Assembly (NCBI RefSeq): GCF_001278845.1
Contig: NZ_CP012590.1
Span: 3,410,001-3,474,000 of the forward strand
From: Actinomyces sp. oral taxon 414
GTDB lineage: Bacteria; Actinomycetota; Actinomycetes; Actinomycetales; Actinomycetaceae
Direction: 5' to 3'
DNA length: 64,000 nucleotides
The position numbers and the translations under genes were made by a program. Within the stretch, counting starts at the first letter, position 1. The number at the start of each line of letters is the position of its first letter. Positions 50,622 to 59,445 of the stretch are shown piece after piece. A model generated the notes under the pieces. It ran no database searches, was not told where the DNA came from, and saw nothing but the letters and a program-made list of their open reading frames with translations.

Positions 50622-51743
50622 ATGAGCACCTCCACCGCCCCCATCCGATTCCATTTCCTCGACGCCCTGCGCGGTTTCGCCATTGCGGGCATTCTCCTGG
50701 TCAATACCGCCGACATTATGCATCTGGGGCGTCACGGCCCCGTCCTGGTCCACCCCGTGATCCCGCCGGCCGCCAACGCCCTGTACTTCCTCGTGGCGAC
50801 CCGATTCGTCCCGATCTTCTCCTTCATGTTCGGCATGAGCATGGGATTCGTCATCGACTCCGCCGTCCGGCGCGGCGAGGCCGGTTGGAAGATCCTGCTG
50901 CGCCGCCTGGGCGCCCTGGTCATCATCGGGCTTCTCAACTCCATCCTCTACCCCGACGAGATCCTGCTCGCGTACGCCATTATGGGAATCCTCGCCCTGC
51001 CCGTCGTCCTCGCAATGCCGCGCTCCTGGCGCCTGGGACTCGGCCTGGCGGCCACCATCGGCGCCTACGCCGTGGCGGGAGGAGGCAACCTGTCCCTGCC
51101 CGGGCTGCTCCTCCTCGGTTCGGCCGCCCAGGCCTACGGTCTGCCCGCCCTGCTCGAGCGCGCCGACCGGCGCGTCGGAGCGGCGGCGCTGCTGTTCGCC
51201 GCGGCCACCGCGGCCGCGATCCCCTGGCAGGCCGGGGAGCCCGGCGACCCCAGGTTCTTCGTGGCCGGCGGGGTCGCCGGGGGCGTCATGGCCTGCCTGT
51301 ACGTCTGCCTCCTGGCGCTGCTGTGGCGCACTCCTGTGCGCCGGGTCCTCAGGGCGGCGTTCGAGCCCCTGGGGCGCATGGCCCTGACCTGCTATGTCAC
51401 CGCGACGTTCGTCATGGTGCCCGCGGGGATGATGCTTCACGCGGAGTCGAGGTCGGCCTTTGACGTGGTGCCCGGGCTCGTCGTCGCCGTGGCCGTCCTG
51501 GCCGTCCAGTGGATCGCGTGCCGCCTGTGGCTGTCCCGCTTCTCCTACGGTCCCCTGGAGTGGGCGTGGCGGTGCGCGACCTGGTGGCGGATCGTCCCGC
51601 TGCGGGCCGGGCGGCCCGTCGCAACCCCGGCCTCCCGCGACTCGGCCACCCCGCCGCGGTTCGGTCAACCCGTCACGGCTCGGCCGGCCTCCCACGACTC
51701 GACCGTCCCGCTGCGGCCCGGCCGACCCGTCACAGCCGGCTGA
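50622..51743 (+). CDS. DUF418-type polytopic membrane protein
   Basis: A 373-residue protein with about eight helices. The N-terminal RFHFLDALRGFAIAGILLVN (with 'D-x-L-R-G-x-A-x-x-G-I-L'), FVPIFSFMFGMSMGF and the C-terminal RFSYGPLEWAWRCATWW are hallmarks of DUF418/YeiB proteins of unknown function. After the conserved Trp-rich end comes a Pro/Arg tail with a repeated unit (GxPVTARPAS, GRPVTA), not typical. Own transcription unit between the palindromic repeat and non-coding DNA. Confidence 0.87.
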   Translation: MSTSTAPIRFHFLDALRGFAIAGILLVNTADIMHLGRHGPVLVHPVIPPAANALYFLVATRFVPIFSFMFGMSMGFVIDSAVRRGEAGWKILLRRLGALVIIGLLNSILYPDEILLAYAIMGILALPVVLAMPRSWRLGLGLAATIGAYAVAGGGNLSLPGLLLLGSAAQAYGLPALLERADRRVGAAALLFAAATAAAIPWQAGEPGDPRFFVAGGVAGGVMACLYVCLLALLWRTPVRRVLRAAFEPLGRMALTCYVTATFVMVPAGMMLHAESRSAFDVVPGLVVAVAVLAVQWIACRLWLSRFSYGPLEWAWRCATWWRIVPLRAGRPVATPASRDSATPPRFGQPVTARPASHDSTVPLRPGRPVTAG

Positions 51744-51867
51744 TCGCAGGCTGAATCGCGCGACGACGAATACGATGCCGGGCCCGGGGTCACTGCGGTG
51801 ATCCCGGGCCCGGAAGTTATTCAACGGGCGGTAATGCGGGTGCAGGCGGCCCGGCGGCACTCGCGTC

Positions 51868-51985
51868 TACTACGCCCTTCTTCCTCTGCTACGCTCCTTG
51901 ACCCTTCACTGTACGAGAAAAAGGAGCGTAGCGGAGGGTGAAGGAGCGCAGCGGACAGGAAAGCGCGTAGCAAACGACCCGACGC
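51868..51985. repeat. Hairpin repeat (GAGCGTAGC family), uninterrupted copy
   Basis: The left arm holds CTCTGCTACGCTCC and CCTTCACTGTACG; the right arm holds GAGCGTAGCGGAGGGTGAAGG and GAGCGCAGCGGA. Related sequence flanks both sides of the IS (21259-21307 and 22186-22232), showing that this element was the IS target there. Confidence 0.55.
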
Positions 51986-52299
51986 GCCCTCCGCGGCCCC
52001 CGGGGCGCCGGCCAGGACCCCGCGGCACAACCCACGCCAAGGGACTCACCCGAGGTCGGCGACCTTAACCAGCCCATCACCTCCGCCGCGGCGGGACCGG
52101 CGGCGAGAAGAAGCGCGGAATATCAACGATTCTCCTCCGGCGCCCCGGCGAGATCCAGGCCTTTGTGGCAAATTTGGACAACCTGCGCCGCCGCGGGCCC
52201 CGCACGGACGGCGGCCACGACGAGCACCCCGGCCCCCGGACCGGTCCGCGCTGCCCCCGGGCGCGCAGGAGCTGCCCCGCTTGGCGACTCGAAGGTGTC

Positions 52300-52383
52300 G
52301 CGCGACCCGATGACGCGGAGAAGACCCGCGTTGCCGCGGTTGCTGGCCAAGGGGGCGCCGCGCGACCCGATGACGCGGAGAAG
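52300..52383. repeat. 24-bp direct repeat with 60-bp period
   Basis: GCGCGACCCGATGACGCGGA plus GAAG occurs at 52300-52323 and 52360-52383 in non-coding DNA. Confidence 0.6.
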
Positions 52384-52736
52384 GCTCCCGCGGAGCCCGC
52401 TCGATGCGGGAAATGGCGCCCTGGGAAGATCGTTCGGGTCGGCACCCCGGATGCGCTCGGCGGTTCCCGCATGATTCCGCGGTTGTGTAGCCAACGCTGC
52501 GGGGTGCGGGGCGGAACGATCCTCCCAGAGCGCCAGAATCAGGACCCGATGGACCGCCGACCGCCCCGACCCACCCGCGAGAACCGACTCCGACGACCAC
52601 CCGACCAAGGACTCCATCGAACGCACCCGATGAGCCACCGACCGCACGCACCGCCCCCGGCCGGAACCCCCTCCGAATACGAAGCGCGCATCCCTGCGCC
52701 GGGGCGTCCCGGGGTCGGGCGCCGGTCAGTCGGCCG

Positions 52737-55190
52737 TCAGTCGGTGGCGAGGGCGGCGACGGGGGCGATGGCGGCGGCCCGGCCGGCGGGTCGCAGGGAG
52801 GCGAGGACGCCGACGGCGGCGGAGGCCAGGAGGATCCCCAGAACCTCCAGCCAGGGGATGGCGGGGGCGAGACTGGAGGCGCCCGCAGGCCCCATAAGAG
52901 CGGTCACACCCGCGATCCCGACCACCGCTCCCAGGGCGGTGCCGATGAGACCGCCCAGAACCGCGGTGAGGACGGCCTCGGTGAGGAACAGTCCCCGCAC
53001 CTGTGCGCGCCCGGTGCCGGTGGCGCGCAGGACTCCGATCTCGCGGGTGCGCTCCAGGACGGACACGTCGGTGGTGTTGGCCAGGCCGGACAGGGTGATG
53101 AGCAGGGTCAGACCGAGGACCGCGGCGGTGATGAGGGTGACGCGATGGATGAGGGTGACGAAGGCCGTCCGACCGTCGACCGAGGCGGTGACGACGAGGC
53201 CTGTGCCGCGCAGGGCCTCGCGGACGCGGGTGGCCGGGGCGGCGTCGGACCCGTCGCCGCTGGTGCGCGCCCACAGGGCGCGGGCGGTGGGGGCGTCCCC
53301 CGCGAGCCGGTGGGCGACGGCGGGGGTGATGACCGGGCCGAGACCGCTCTTCTCGACGTGGACGCTCAGAGTGACGGCACCCGCCGGTCCGGTGAGGGTG
53401 ACCTGGCTCCCTTCGGGCAGCTCGTTGGCCTCGCCGACGACGAGGGTGCCGTCGTTCAGCCCCTCCAGGCCCGCGTGGGAGCGGATGATGGGGGCGACGG
53501 CCGCCTCGTCGACCGCGTGGAGAATCAGGTCATCCGAACCGGCGGAGGAGTCGGCCCGGACGGTGAGCTCGGGGACGAGTACGGCTGTCCTGACGCCGTC
53601 GACCTGCTCGATCCTGCTGGTGAGCGCGGCCGCGTCGTCGTCGGGGGCAACGGACTGAACGGTAATGTCGACGGGGTTGCTGGAGGCCAGGTAGCCGCTC
53701 ATGGAGGCCGCCACGGTGGCCATGCCCACCACCATCGTGGTGGCGACGCCGACGGAGACGAGCAGGGCGGCCGTGGTCGCGCTCGCCCGGCCGGGGTTGC
53801 GCTCCAGGTTGCGGGCCGCGAGCTGGAGGACGGGGTGGCGCTCGGCGCCCGCCAGGCGCCCGATGAGCCGGGAGGCGCCGACCACCAGCAGCGGCAGGGC
53901 GGCGAGGATGCCCAGGGTCAGGACGACGGCGCCGACGGCCGTGATCTCGGGCACCCCTATGAGGACCGCGACGCCGGTCAGGGCGGCGCCGGCGAGAATG
54001 AGGAGGACTCCGAGTACCGCGGTGATGAGGCGGCGTCGGCCCAGGGTGCGGTCGTCGGCGACGACGCCGGTCAGGGCGACCAGGGGCGAGACGCGGGCTG
54101 CGCGGCGGGTCGGTCGGAGAACCGCGATGAGGGTGACCAGGGCGGACAGTCCGACGGCCAGGGCCAGGGAGGCGGGGGTGATGGTCAGGTACTGCGACCC
54201 GAGGCCGTCGACGACGCCGGAGCGCACAAGGAGCGCGGCGGCCCCGGTCCCGAGCCCGGCGCCGAGAACGGAGCCGAGAACCCCGGTGAGGGCGGCGGTG
54301 CGCAGGACGGCGCCCATGATCTGGCGGCGCGAGGCGCCGATGCAGCGCAGCAGTCCGGTGGTGCGGGTCTGGCGGGCCACCAGGGTGGTGAAGGTGGTGG
54401 CGATGACGATGGCCGCCACCACCGCGCACACCGGACCGAGGATCCCCAGCAGGGTCAATGTCGCCGAGACCCCCGACTGGCCGTTCGCGGCGCGCATGGC
54501 GACGATGTCGTCGGCGGTGTAGACCTGGGCGCCGCCGGCCGCCCTCGTCACCGAGTCCAGGAGGCCGGCGGCGGAGGTCCCGTCGCCGGTGACGTAGAGG
54601 ACGGCGGGGGTCGAGTTCAGGCCCAGGGCTGCGCGCTCGTCGGCGGTGGCGAAGACGTAGGAGTCCTGCGGGTCGTTGCGGGTCATGGCCGCCGTCGGCG
54701 CGATGACGCCCACGACGCTCGCCGTGACGGCGGAGGCGGACCGCCTGTCGGTTCCCAGGGACCTCAGGGGTATCGAGTCCCCGACGCTTATGCCCTCCGT
54801 CTGCGCGAGGGCGCTCGAGACGGCGATCTCGCCGGTCGAGGCGGGCAGGCGCCCCTCGGTGACGTTCGCACTCGCGCCCGGCGCGTCCAGGACGAAGACG
54901 TGGACGTCGCCGGCGCCGTTCCGGTCGAGGAACGCGTGCTCCTCGATATAGGGCCGCACGCTCTTAACGCCCGGTGCGGCGGCGATGTTCTGCGCGGTGC
55001 TCTCGGGCAGGTCCTCGCCGCGCTGGGGCAGGACGACGACGTCGGCGTCGCCCACCGAGGCGCGGGCGGCGGCGGTGAGCTGGGTGGTGAAGGAGTCGGA
55101 GACGATGAAGGCGAAGGCGATCAGGGCCGCGCTCAGGGCCACCGCCACCAGGGCGGCGGCGGTGCGGCGGGCGTCGAGCAGGGAGGGCAT
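52737..55190 (-). CDS. MacB/FtsX-type ABC permease
   Basis: An 817-residue permease, paralogue of 37598-40075 and 47852-50338. The start ARRTAAALVAVALSAALIAF, the middle helices with RQTRTTGLLRCIGASRRQIM and the end NTTDVSVLERTREIGVLRAT are shared. External domains differ most (for example around residues 70-200), suggesting different ligands. ATG 55190 sits 1 bp after the ATPase stop, so the pair is coupled. Confidence 0.88.
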   Translation of the reverse strand: MPSLLDARRTAAALVAVALSAALIAFAFIVSDSFTTQLTAAARASVGDADVVVLPQRGEDLPESTAQNIAAAPGVKSVRPYIEEHAFLDRNGAGDVHVFVLDAPGASANVTEGRLPASTGEIAVSSALAQTEGISVGDSIPLRSLGTDRRSASAVTASVVGVIAPTAAMTRNDPQDSYVFATADERAALGLNSTPAVLYVTGDGTSAAGLLDSVTRAAGGAQVYTADDIVAMRAANGQSGVSATLTLLGILGPVCAVVAAIVIATTFTTLVARQTRTTGLLRCIGASRRQIMGAVLRTAALTGVLGSVLGAGLGTGAAALLVRSGVVDGLGSQYLTITPASLALAVGLSALVTLIAVLRPTRRAARVSPLVALTGVVADDRTLGRRRLITAVLGVLLILAGAALTGVAVLIGVPEITAVGAVVLTLGILAALPLLVVGASRLIGRLAGAERHPVLQLAARNLERNPGRASATTAALLVSVGVATTMVVGMATVAASMSGYLASSNPVDITVQSVAPDDDAAALTSRIEQVDGVRTAVLVPELTVRADSSAGSDDLILHAVDEAAVAPIIRSHAGLEGLNDGTLVVGEANELPEGSQVTLTGPAGAVTLSVHVEKSGLGPVITPAVAHRLAGDAPTARALWARTSGDGSDAAPATRVREALRGTGLVVTASVDGRTAFVTLIHRVTLITAAVLGLTLLITLSGLANTTDVSVLERTREIGVLRATGTGRAQVRGLFLTEAVLTAVLGGLIGTALGAVVGIAGVTALMGPAGASSLAPAIPWLEVLGILLASAAVGVLASLRPAGRAAAIAPVAALATD

Positions 55191-55191
55191 G

Positions 55192-56499
55192 TCAGCGCAC
55201 CCTCCTGGTCTGGAGGGGGCCGGTGGTCGCGGCGCCGGCCCGGGGGGCCGGGAAGTAGGAGGCGGCGGGGCGGCCGGGTGCGGCGGGGTAGTGGGTGGCG
55301 CCGGGGGCGCGGGTGGTCCTGCGCACCGGCGGGGCGGTGCGCGCCGGCGGGGCGGGGGCCAGTCGCGCGGTCGCGCCGCCGACCGGGCCCCCGTCCGGGC
55401 CGGCCGGGGGCCGGGCGGTGCCGGTGCGCGGGGGAGTCGTGGCCACGGGCACGGTGAAGGCGCCCGGCGCCGCCGGGGACTGGGCGGTGCGGCCGCCTCG
55501 GGCGGCGGGTCTGCGCGTGGGTACGGGCACGGTGGCCCGGAAGTCCCCGTCCGGGCCGGGACCGGGGGCGGCCGCCGGCGCCGGGGGCTCGGCGGGGTCG
55601 GGCCCGGCCGCCGGGGCGGTCGGGCCGGGGGGTGCTGCGTGGTGGTGTGGGGCCGCGCCGCGGTGGTGGGTGGGGTTGTCGGTGGTGATGCGTCCGTCGC
55701 GCAGGCGGATGATGCGGTTGGTGGCGGCGGCGGCGTTCTCGTCGTGGGTGACCATGACCACGGTCTGGCCCAGGTTGGCGCACATGGCCGCCAGGGCGGA
55801 CAGGAGTGATGCTGCTGAGGCGGTGTCCAGGGCGCCGGTGGGCTCGTCGGCGAAGACCACCTCGGGGCGCCCGGCCAGGGCCCGGGCCACGGCCACCCTC
55901 TGCTGCTGGCCCCCCGACAGCTGGCTGGGCCGGTGGTCCAGGCGGTCGGCGATGCCCAGGGCGTCGATGACCGCCCGGTACCACTGCTCATCGGGCCTGC
56001 GCCGGGCCAGGCGCAACGGGAGCAGGATGTTCTCCTCGGCGCTCAGGGTGGGCAGGAGGTTGAAGGCCTGGAACACGAACCCCAGCCTGTCGCGCCGCAC
56101 CCGGGTCAACTGCTTGTCGTTCATGCCCGCCAGATCCTCACCCGCGATCAGAACACTGCCCGAGGTGGGCGAGTCCAATCCGGCCAGGCAGTGCAGCAGA
56201 GTCGACTTGCCCGACCCCGACGGGCCCATCACCGCCACGAACTGACCCCGCTCCACGCTCAGACTCACCCCGCCCAGAGCCACCACCCGAGCCTCACCGG
56301 CCCCGTACACCCGCACCACATCACGCGCCTCCACCACAACATCAGCGCGGGCGGCGTCGGGGGCGCCGGGGAACGGGGCGGGCCCAGCCCCGGCCGGCGG
56401 CCGGGCGGCGCCGGGCGCCGGCGCGGTGCGGGGGTCGCGGGCGCCGGGCGCCGGGGTGGGCCGGTGGTCGGGTGCGCCGGGTGCGCTGCGGTGGTGCAT
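55192..56499 (-). CDS. MacB/LolD-type ABC ATPase with Pro-rich tail and head
   Basis: A 435-residue protein. The ATPase core (about 55-280) has VMGPSGSGKSTLLHCLAG, LSGGQQQRVAVARAL and VVFADEPTGALD. Compared with 40077-41249 it has an additional 35-residue Pro/Ala/Arg-rich head and a longer disordered tail ending in LQTRRVR. An internal start near residue 47 (GTG/ATG region before VVVEARDVVRVYG) would remove the head. Upstream boxes at 56583-56623 resemble those of the paralogue. Confidence 0.88.
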   Translation of the reverse strand: MHHRSAPGAPDHRPTPAPGARDPRTAPAPGAARPPAGAGPAPFPGAPDAARADVVVEARDVVRVYGAGEARVVALGGVSLSVERGQFVAVMGPSGSGKSTLLHCLAGLDSPTSGSVLIAGEDLAGMNDKQLTRVRRDRLGFVFQAFNLLPTLSAEENILLPLRLARRRPDEQWYRAVIDALGIADRLDHRPSQLSGGQQQRVAVARALAGRPEVVFADEPTGALDTASAASLLSALAAMCANLGQTVVMVTHDENAAAATNRIIRLRDGRITTDNPTHHRGAAPHHHAAPPGPTAPAAGPDPAEPPAPAAAPGPGPDGDFRATVPVPTRRPAARGGRTAQSPAAPGAFTVPVATTPPRTGTARPPAGPDGGPVGGATARLAPAPPARTAPPVRRTTRAPGATHYPAAPGRPAASYFPAPRAGAATTGPLQTRRVR

Positions 56500-56582
56500 G
56501 ATGCCTTCTCCTCAAGACGGTGGTCCGGGCCCTTCGCCCGGGTGCTGATTCGACACTAGGAACCGGCGGCGCGCCGCCGGAA

Positions 56583-56623
56583 TACGACGAAGGAACCGAC
56601 CCGCACCCCGCCTCCACCAAAAG
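56583..56623. promoter_or_regulatory. TACGACGAAGG/TCCACCAAAAG boxes upstream of the second ABC ATPase gene
   Basis: TACGACGAAGG at 56583-56593 and TCCACCAAAAG at 56612-56622 match the repeated TACGACCAAAG pair at 41329-41370 in spacing (about 30 bp) and distance to the start codon. The surrounding GGAATACGAC is shared as well. Confidence 0.45.
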
Positions 56624-56916
56624 AAGGAGACGAAGCGGAACCAGCCGCCCCGATCGGGCTCCGGACTCAACCGGTCGCCTGGGGACGGAACCGAGTGGGG
56701 ACCTTCACGCCGTCGACCGTAGGGGGCGGCAGGACCGCTCACAACGACTCGGGCCGACTTTCCACCCTGGGTTGCAAGGCCGAGAAGCCATTGCCACCCG
56801 AAGGTGGATCCGGTCGGGGGCCTCGGGCGCCCTCCGGGGCGCGAGCGTCCACGACGTGGTCGGCCTGGAGCCGTCCGCAGACCGCTCCGGGGAATCGAAC
56901 AGACCCGGGGAATCGA

Positions 56917-57020
56917 GCAGAATCAGGAGCGCACATGATTCTCACCCGATTCATCACCCCCTCCTGGGAGGCGAGGGGCGCCCGCGTTCTGCTCGGGCCG
57001 ACCAGGCGGGTGAGTTCCGG
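56917..57020 (+). pseudogene. Truncated copy of the 5' end of the 61676 membrane-protein gene
   Basis: From AATCAGGAGCGCACATGATT onward this segment matches 61662-61755, including the ribosome site. It would encode MILTRFITPSWEARG and VLLGPTRRV, then similarity is lost near 57010 as the minus-strand flavin reductase gene begins. The rest of the gene has been deleted or replaced. Confidence 0.65.
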
Positions 57021-57036
57021 CTCCGCGTCGGCGGGT

Positions 57037-57594
57037 TCAGTCGGCCGGCGCGAGACCGGTCATGACACCGGGCTCGAGGAAGAAGCCGGGGGCCAGGAGA
57101 GCATAGGCCTCGCGCGTCGGCGCACCGACGACGCCGTCGTGCACGGCGAGGCGGGTGATCCGCCCCAGGACGAGAACCTCGTCCCCCTCGAGGGCGACCT
57201 CGCGGTAGAGCTCGCACTCGCAGTAGGCGGGGCATTCGCGCAGGTGGGCGACACCCCCCGACGTCGACTCCTCCGGACTCAGGCCGCTCACGGCCACCCG
57301 CTCGTCGCGAGGCGCGTCGGCGACCGCCCGGGCGAGGCGGGCCTGCTCGATCGTGGGGAAGCTGAGCGTGAACCGGCCCGTGCTCACGATGTTGTCGCGG
57401 GTGCGGTGTCTGCGCGAGCAGCCCAGGCTCAGAAGCGGGCCGCCGAAGCCGGCCATCTGGATCCAGCTCTTGGGGGCGACGTCGAGCTCGCCCTCCGCCG
57501 AACACGTGAGCGCGTAGACGACCTGGCCGGCGAGCGGCGACGGGTGCCACCGCCACTTGTCGAGCGGCAGGTCGATGAAGGGAACCGCAGCCAC
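57037..57594 (-). CDS. Flavin reductase-like FMN-binding protein
   Basis: A 185-residue protein of the flavin reductase/split-barrel type. Typical features: KSWIQMAGFGGPLLSLGCSR (FMN-phosphate region), RDNIVSTGRFTLSFPT (the 'N-x-x-x-x-G-x-F-x-x-x' segment) and CECELYREVALEGDEVLVLG, RITRLAVHDG near the C-terminus. It may catalyse NAD(P)H:flavin reduction or act as an oxidoreductase. The start is GTG 57594; no strong ribosome site is seen. Convergent context: MFS gene stops 117 bp upstream. Confidence 0.75.
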   Translation of the reverse strand: MAAVPFIDLPLDKWRWHPSPLAGQVVYALTCSAEGELDVAPKSWIQMAGFGGPLLSLGCSRRHRTRDNIVSTGRFTLSFPTIEQARLARAVADAPRDERVAVSGLSPEESTSGGVAHLRECPAYCECELYREVALEGDEVLVLGRITRLAVHDGVVGAPTREAYALLAPGFFLEPGVMTGLAPAD

Positions 57595-57710
57595 GGAGCC
57601 ATGCTAGGGCGTGTTGTGCAAGTCGTTCGAGCCGGTGGCCGACGACGGCGATGCGGGTGGTGGCCCGGTCGGCCCCGACCGGGATCGTGGCGCCGCACCG
57701 GCGGGGGCGC

Positions 57711-59309
57711 TCACCTCGGCGACCGCCCCCGTCGGGCGAGGCCGAGCGCGATGAGGGCCGACCCCGCGAGCGCCGCCCCGGTCAGTATCAGGCAGTTGAG
57801 GTGGAGGGCGGACAGGAACGCGTCGCCGGCCGCGGTGCGCAGCGCCGTCCGCTGGGCGGCCCCGGGGAGCGCGTCGGCGATCTGCTGCGCCGCCATGATC
57901 GAGTCGCCGGCCGCGGACGGCGCCCCGGAGGCCGTCTCCGCCATCCGACCGCGGTACACGTGGGTGAGGATCGAGCCCAGGACGGCGACGCCGATCGTGC
58001 CGCCGATCTCCCGGACGGAGTCGTTCACGCCCGAGGCGACGCCGATCTCGTCGCGGGGCGCGGCGGACAGGATGATGTCGGTGGCCGGCCCCTGGGCGAG
58101 CGCCAGCCCCGCCGCCATGAGGACCATGGCGGGCACCATGACCGCCCAGTACGGGTTGGAGGCGTCCGCGAACGACACGATCCAGAAGCCGACCCCCATG
58201 AGCGCGATGCCCAGGGGGATGCAGCGCCCGATTCCCAAGCGCCGGGCCAGCACCGGGGCGAGCGGGGAGCAGGCGCCCATGACGGCCGCGAACGGCAGGA
58301 TCGCCAGCCCCGCCCGCAGCGCGCTGTAGCCGCGCACCGCCTGGAAGTAGATCGTGATGGCGAAGGTGAAGCCGAACAGGCAGAAGAACGCCAGGCCGAT
58401 CGTCGCCGTGCACGTCGCCACGCCCGCCGCCCGGAACAGGCTCAGGTCCAGCAGGGGGCGGTCGACCCGCCTCTCCCGGGCGATGAAGGCCCCCGCCAGC
58501 GCCGCCGACGCCGTGAGGCCGCCCAGGATCGACGGCGTCGTCCAGCCGATCTGCGGGCCCTCGATGATCGAGCCGACGAGCAGTCCCAGGCAGGCGATGG
58601 CCAGCCCCATCCCGACCGCGTCGAACCGGCCCGGGTGGTCGTCCCTGGATTCGGGCACCAGGAGGGGCGAGGCGGCGGCGACGGGCAGCACGATGGCGAT
58701 GTTGATCCCGAACAGGGACGGCCAGGCGAAGTACTGCAGGAGCAGTCCGCCGACCACGGGGCCCAGCGCGATGCCCAGTCCCGCGGTCGCCGCCCACAGC
58801 CCCACGGCCAGGGCGTGGTGCCCGGTGCCGTTGAAGATGGTCGAGATGAGCGACAGGGTCGCCGGGAACACCATTGCGGCGCAGACGCCCAGCAGCGCCC
58901 TCAGCCCGATCAGCACCGCGATGCTGGTGGTCAGCGCGGAGGCGAGGGAGACGACGGCGAAGCCCAGCAGGCCGATGATCAGGACCCTGCGCCGGCCGAT
59001 CCGGTCGCCGAGGTGGCCGCCGGGCAGCATGAGCACCGCGAACACGAGGGTGTAGGCGTCGACGATCCACTGCAGCTGCGTGGTGGACGCGCTGAAGGCC
59101 CGGCCCAGAGTCGGGATGCCGACATTGATGATGGTGTTGTCCATCACGCCCACGAGTTCGGCCAGGCAGAGCACCGCCAGGGCGACGAACCCGCCCCGGG
59201 GGCGGGGCGGCGCCGGGGGTCGGGAGGGGGCGCCCGCTCGTGACCGAGTTCCTCGTACTGCTCGCCCGGGGGCGCCCGTCGCCGGGGAGGCGTCTGCTGT
59301 CAAGGACAT
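57711..59309 (-). CDS. DHA2-family (14-TM) MFS drug efflux transporter
   Basis: A 532-residue transporter. Motif D1 and A segments: LAELVGVMDNTIINVGIPTL, PGGHLGDRIGRRRVLIIGL, and motif C GLWAATAGLGIALGPVVGG, all typical of EmrB/QacA-type proton antiporters. About 14 helices can be counted. ATG 59309 was selected (ATG 59321 also possible) because the operator/promoter palindrome at 59372-59388 lies upstream of both, whereas an ATG at 59402 would be inside the control region. Divergent from a MerR regulator that probably senses the drug. Confidence 0.88.
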   Translation of the reverse strand: MSLTADASPATGAPGRAVRGTRSRAGAPSRPPAPPRPRGGFVALAVLCLAELVGVMDNTIINVGIPTLGRAFSASTTQLQWIVDAYTLVFAVLMLPGGHLGDRIGRRRVLIIGLLGFAVVSLASALTTSIAVLIGLRALLGVCAAMVFPATLSLISTIFNGTGHHALAVGLWAATAGLGIALGPVVGGLLLQYFAWPSLFGINIAIVLPVAAASPLLVPESRDDHPGRFDAVGMGLAIACLGLLVGSIIEGPQIGWTTPSILGGLTASAALAGAFIARERRVDRPLLDLSLFRAAGVATCTATIGLAFFCLFGFTFAITIYFQAVRGYSALRAGLAILPFAAVMGACSPLAPVLARRLGIGRCIPLGIALMGVGFWIVSFADASNPYWAVMVPAMVLMAAGLALAQGPATDIILSAAPRDEIGVASGVNDSVREIGGTIGVAVLGSILTHVYRGRMAETASGAPSAAGDSIMAAQQIADALPGAAQRTALRTAAGDAFLSALHLNCLILTGAALAGSALIALGLARRGRSPR

Positions 59310-59371
59310 TGTGGTTCCCATCGCTGTGGTCCGGTGGTGCCGGGATCGAGGCGGTCGCGGCCCGCACTTGT

Positions 59372-59441
59372 AGATAGTAGCACTATCTAAAGCGTATTTC
59401 ACCGAAAGTTTGCCACATACATGTGGATAGTACTACTATCT
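59372..59441. promoter_or_regulatory. Twin MerR-type operators and divergent promoters
   Basis: AGATAGT-AGC-ACTATCT (59372-59388) and GGATAGT-ACT-ACTATCT (59425-59441) are near-identical 17-bp palindromes, centres 53 bp apart. For the plus-strand gene, TTGCCA (59410-59415), an 18-bp spacer and TACTAT (59434-59439) form a promoter whose -10 lies in the operator and whose start would be at or near ATG 59446, a leaderless mRNA. The minus-strand palindrome also contains TACTAT. Confidence 0.75.
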
Positions 59442-59445
59442 GCCC

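Larger units (their letters stand above)
51744..52736. other. 1-kb non-coding, repeat-bearing stretch
   Basis: No credible gene. At 51820-51835 a GTTATTCAACGGGCG sequence resembles the left end of the local IS. 51868-51985 carries palindromic arms with TGCTACGCTCCTTGACCC and GGAGCGTAGCGGAGGGTGAA. 52300-52383 holds a direct repeat. The 3' part next to 52737 contains the stop context of the permease gene. Confidence 0.5.

Noticed and set aside
47660..50716. A 1018-codon minus-strand frame antisense to the orphan permease
   Set aside because: Composition is Gly/Asp/Gln-rich without motifs; the plus strand encodes an obvious FtsX permease homologous to two others.
52077..52651. Several overlapping minus- and plus-strand frames in the 52-kb gap
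   Set aside because: All are Arg/Ser/Pro-rich without motifs and cross the direct repeats; no ribosome sites support them.
53145..55457. A 770-codon plus-strand frame antisense to the second complete permease
   Set aside because: Same shadow effect; it mirrors the antisense frame at the paralogous locus.
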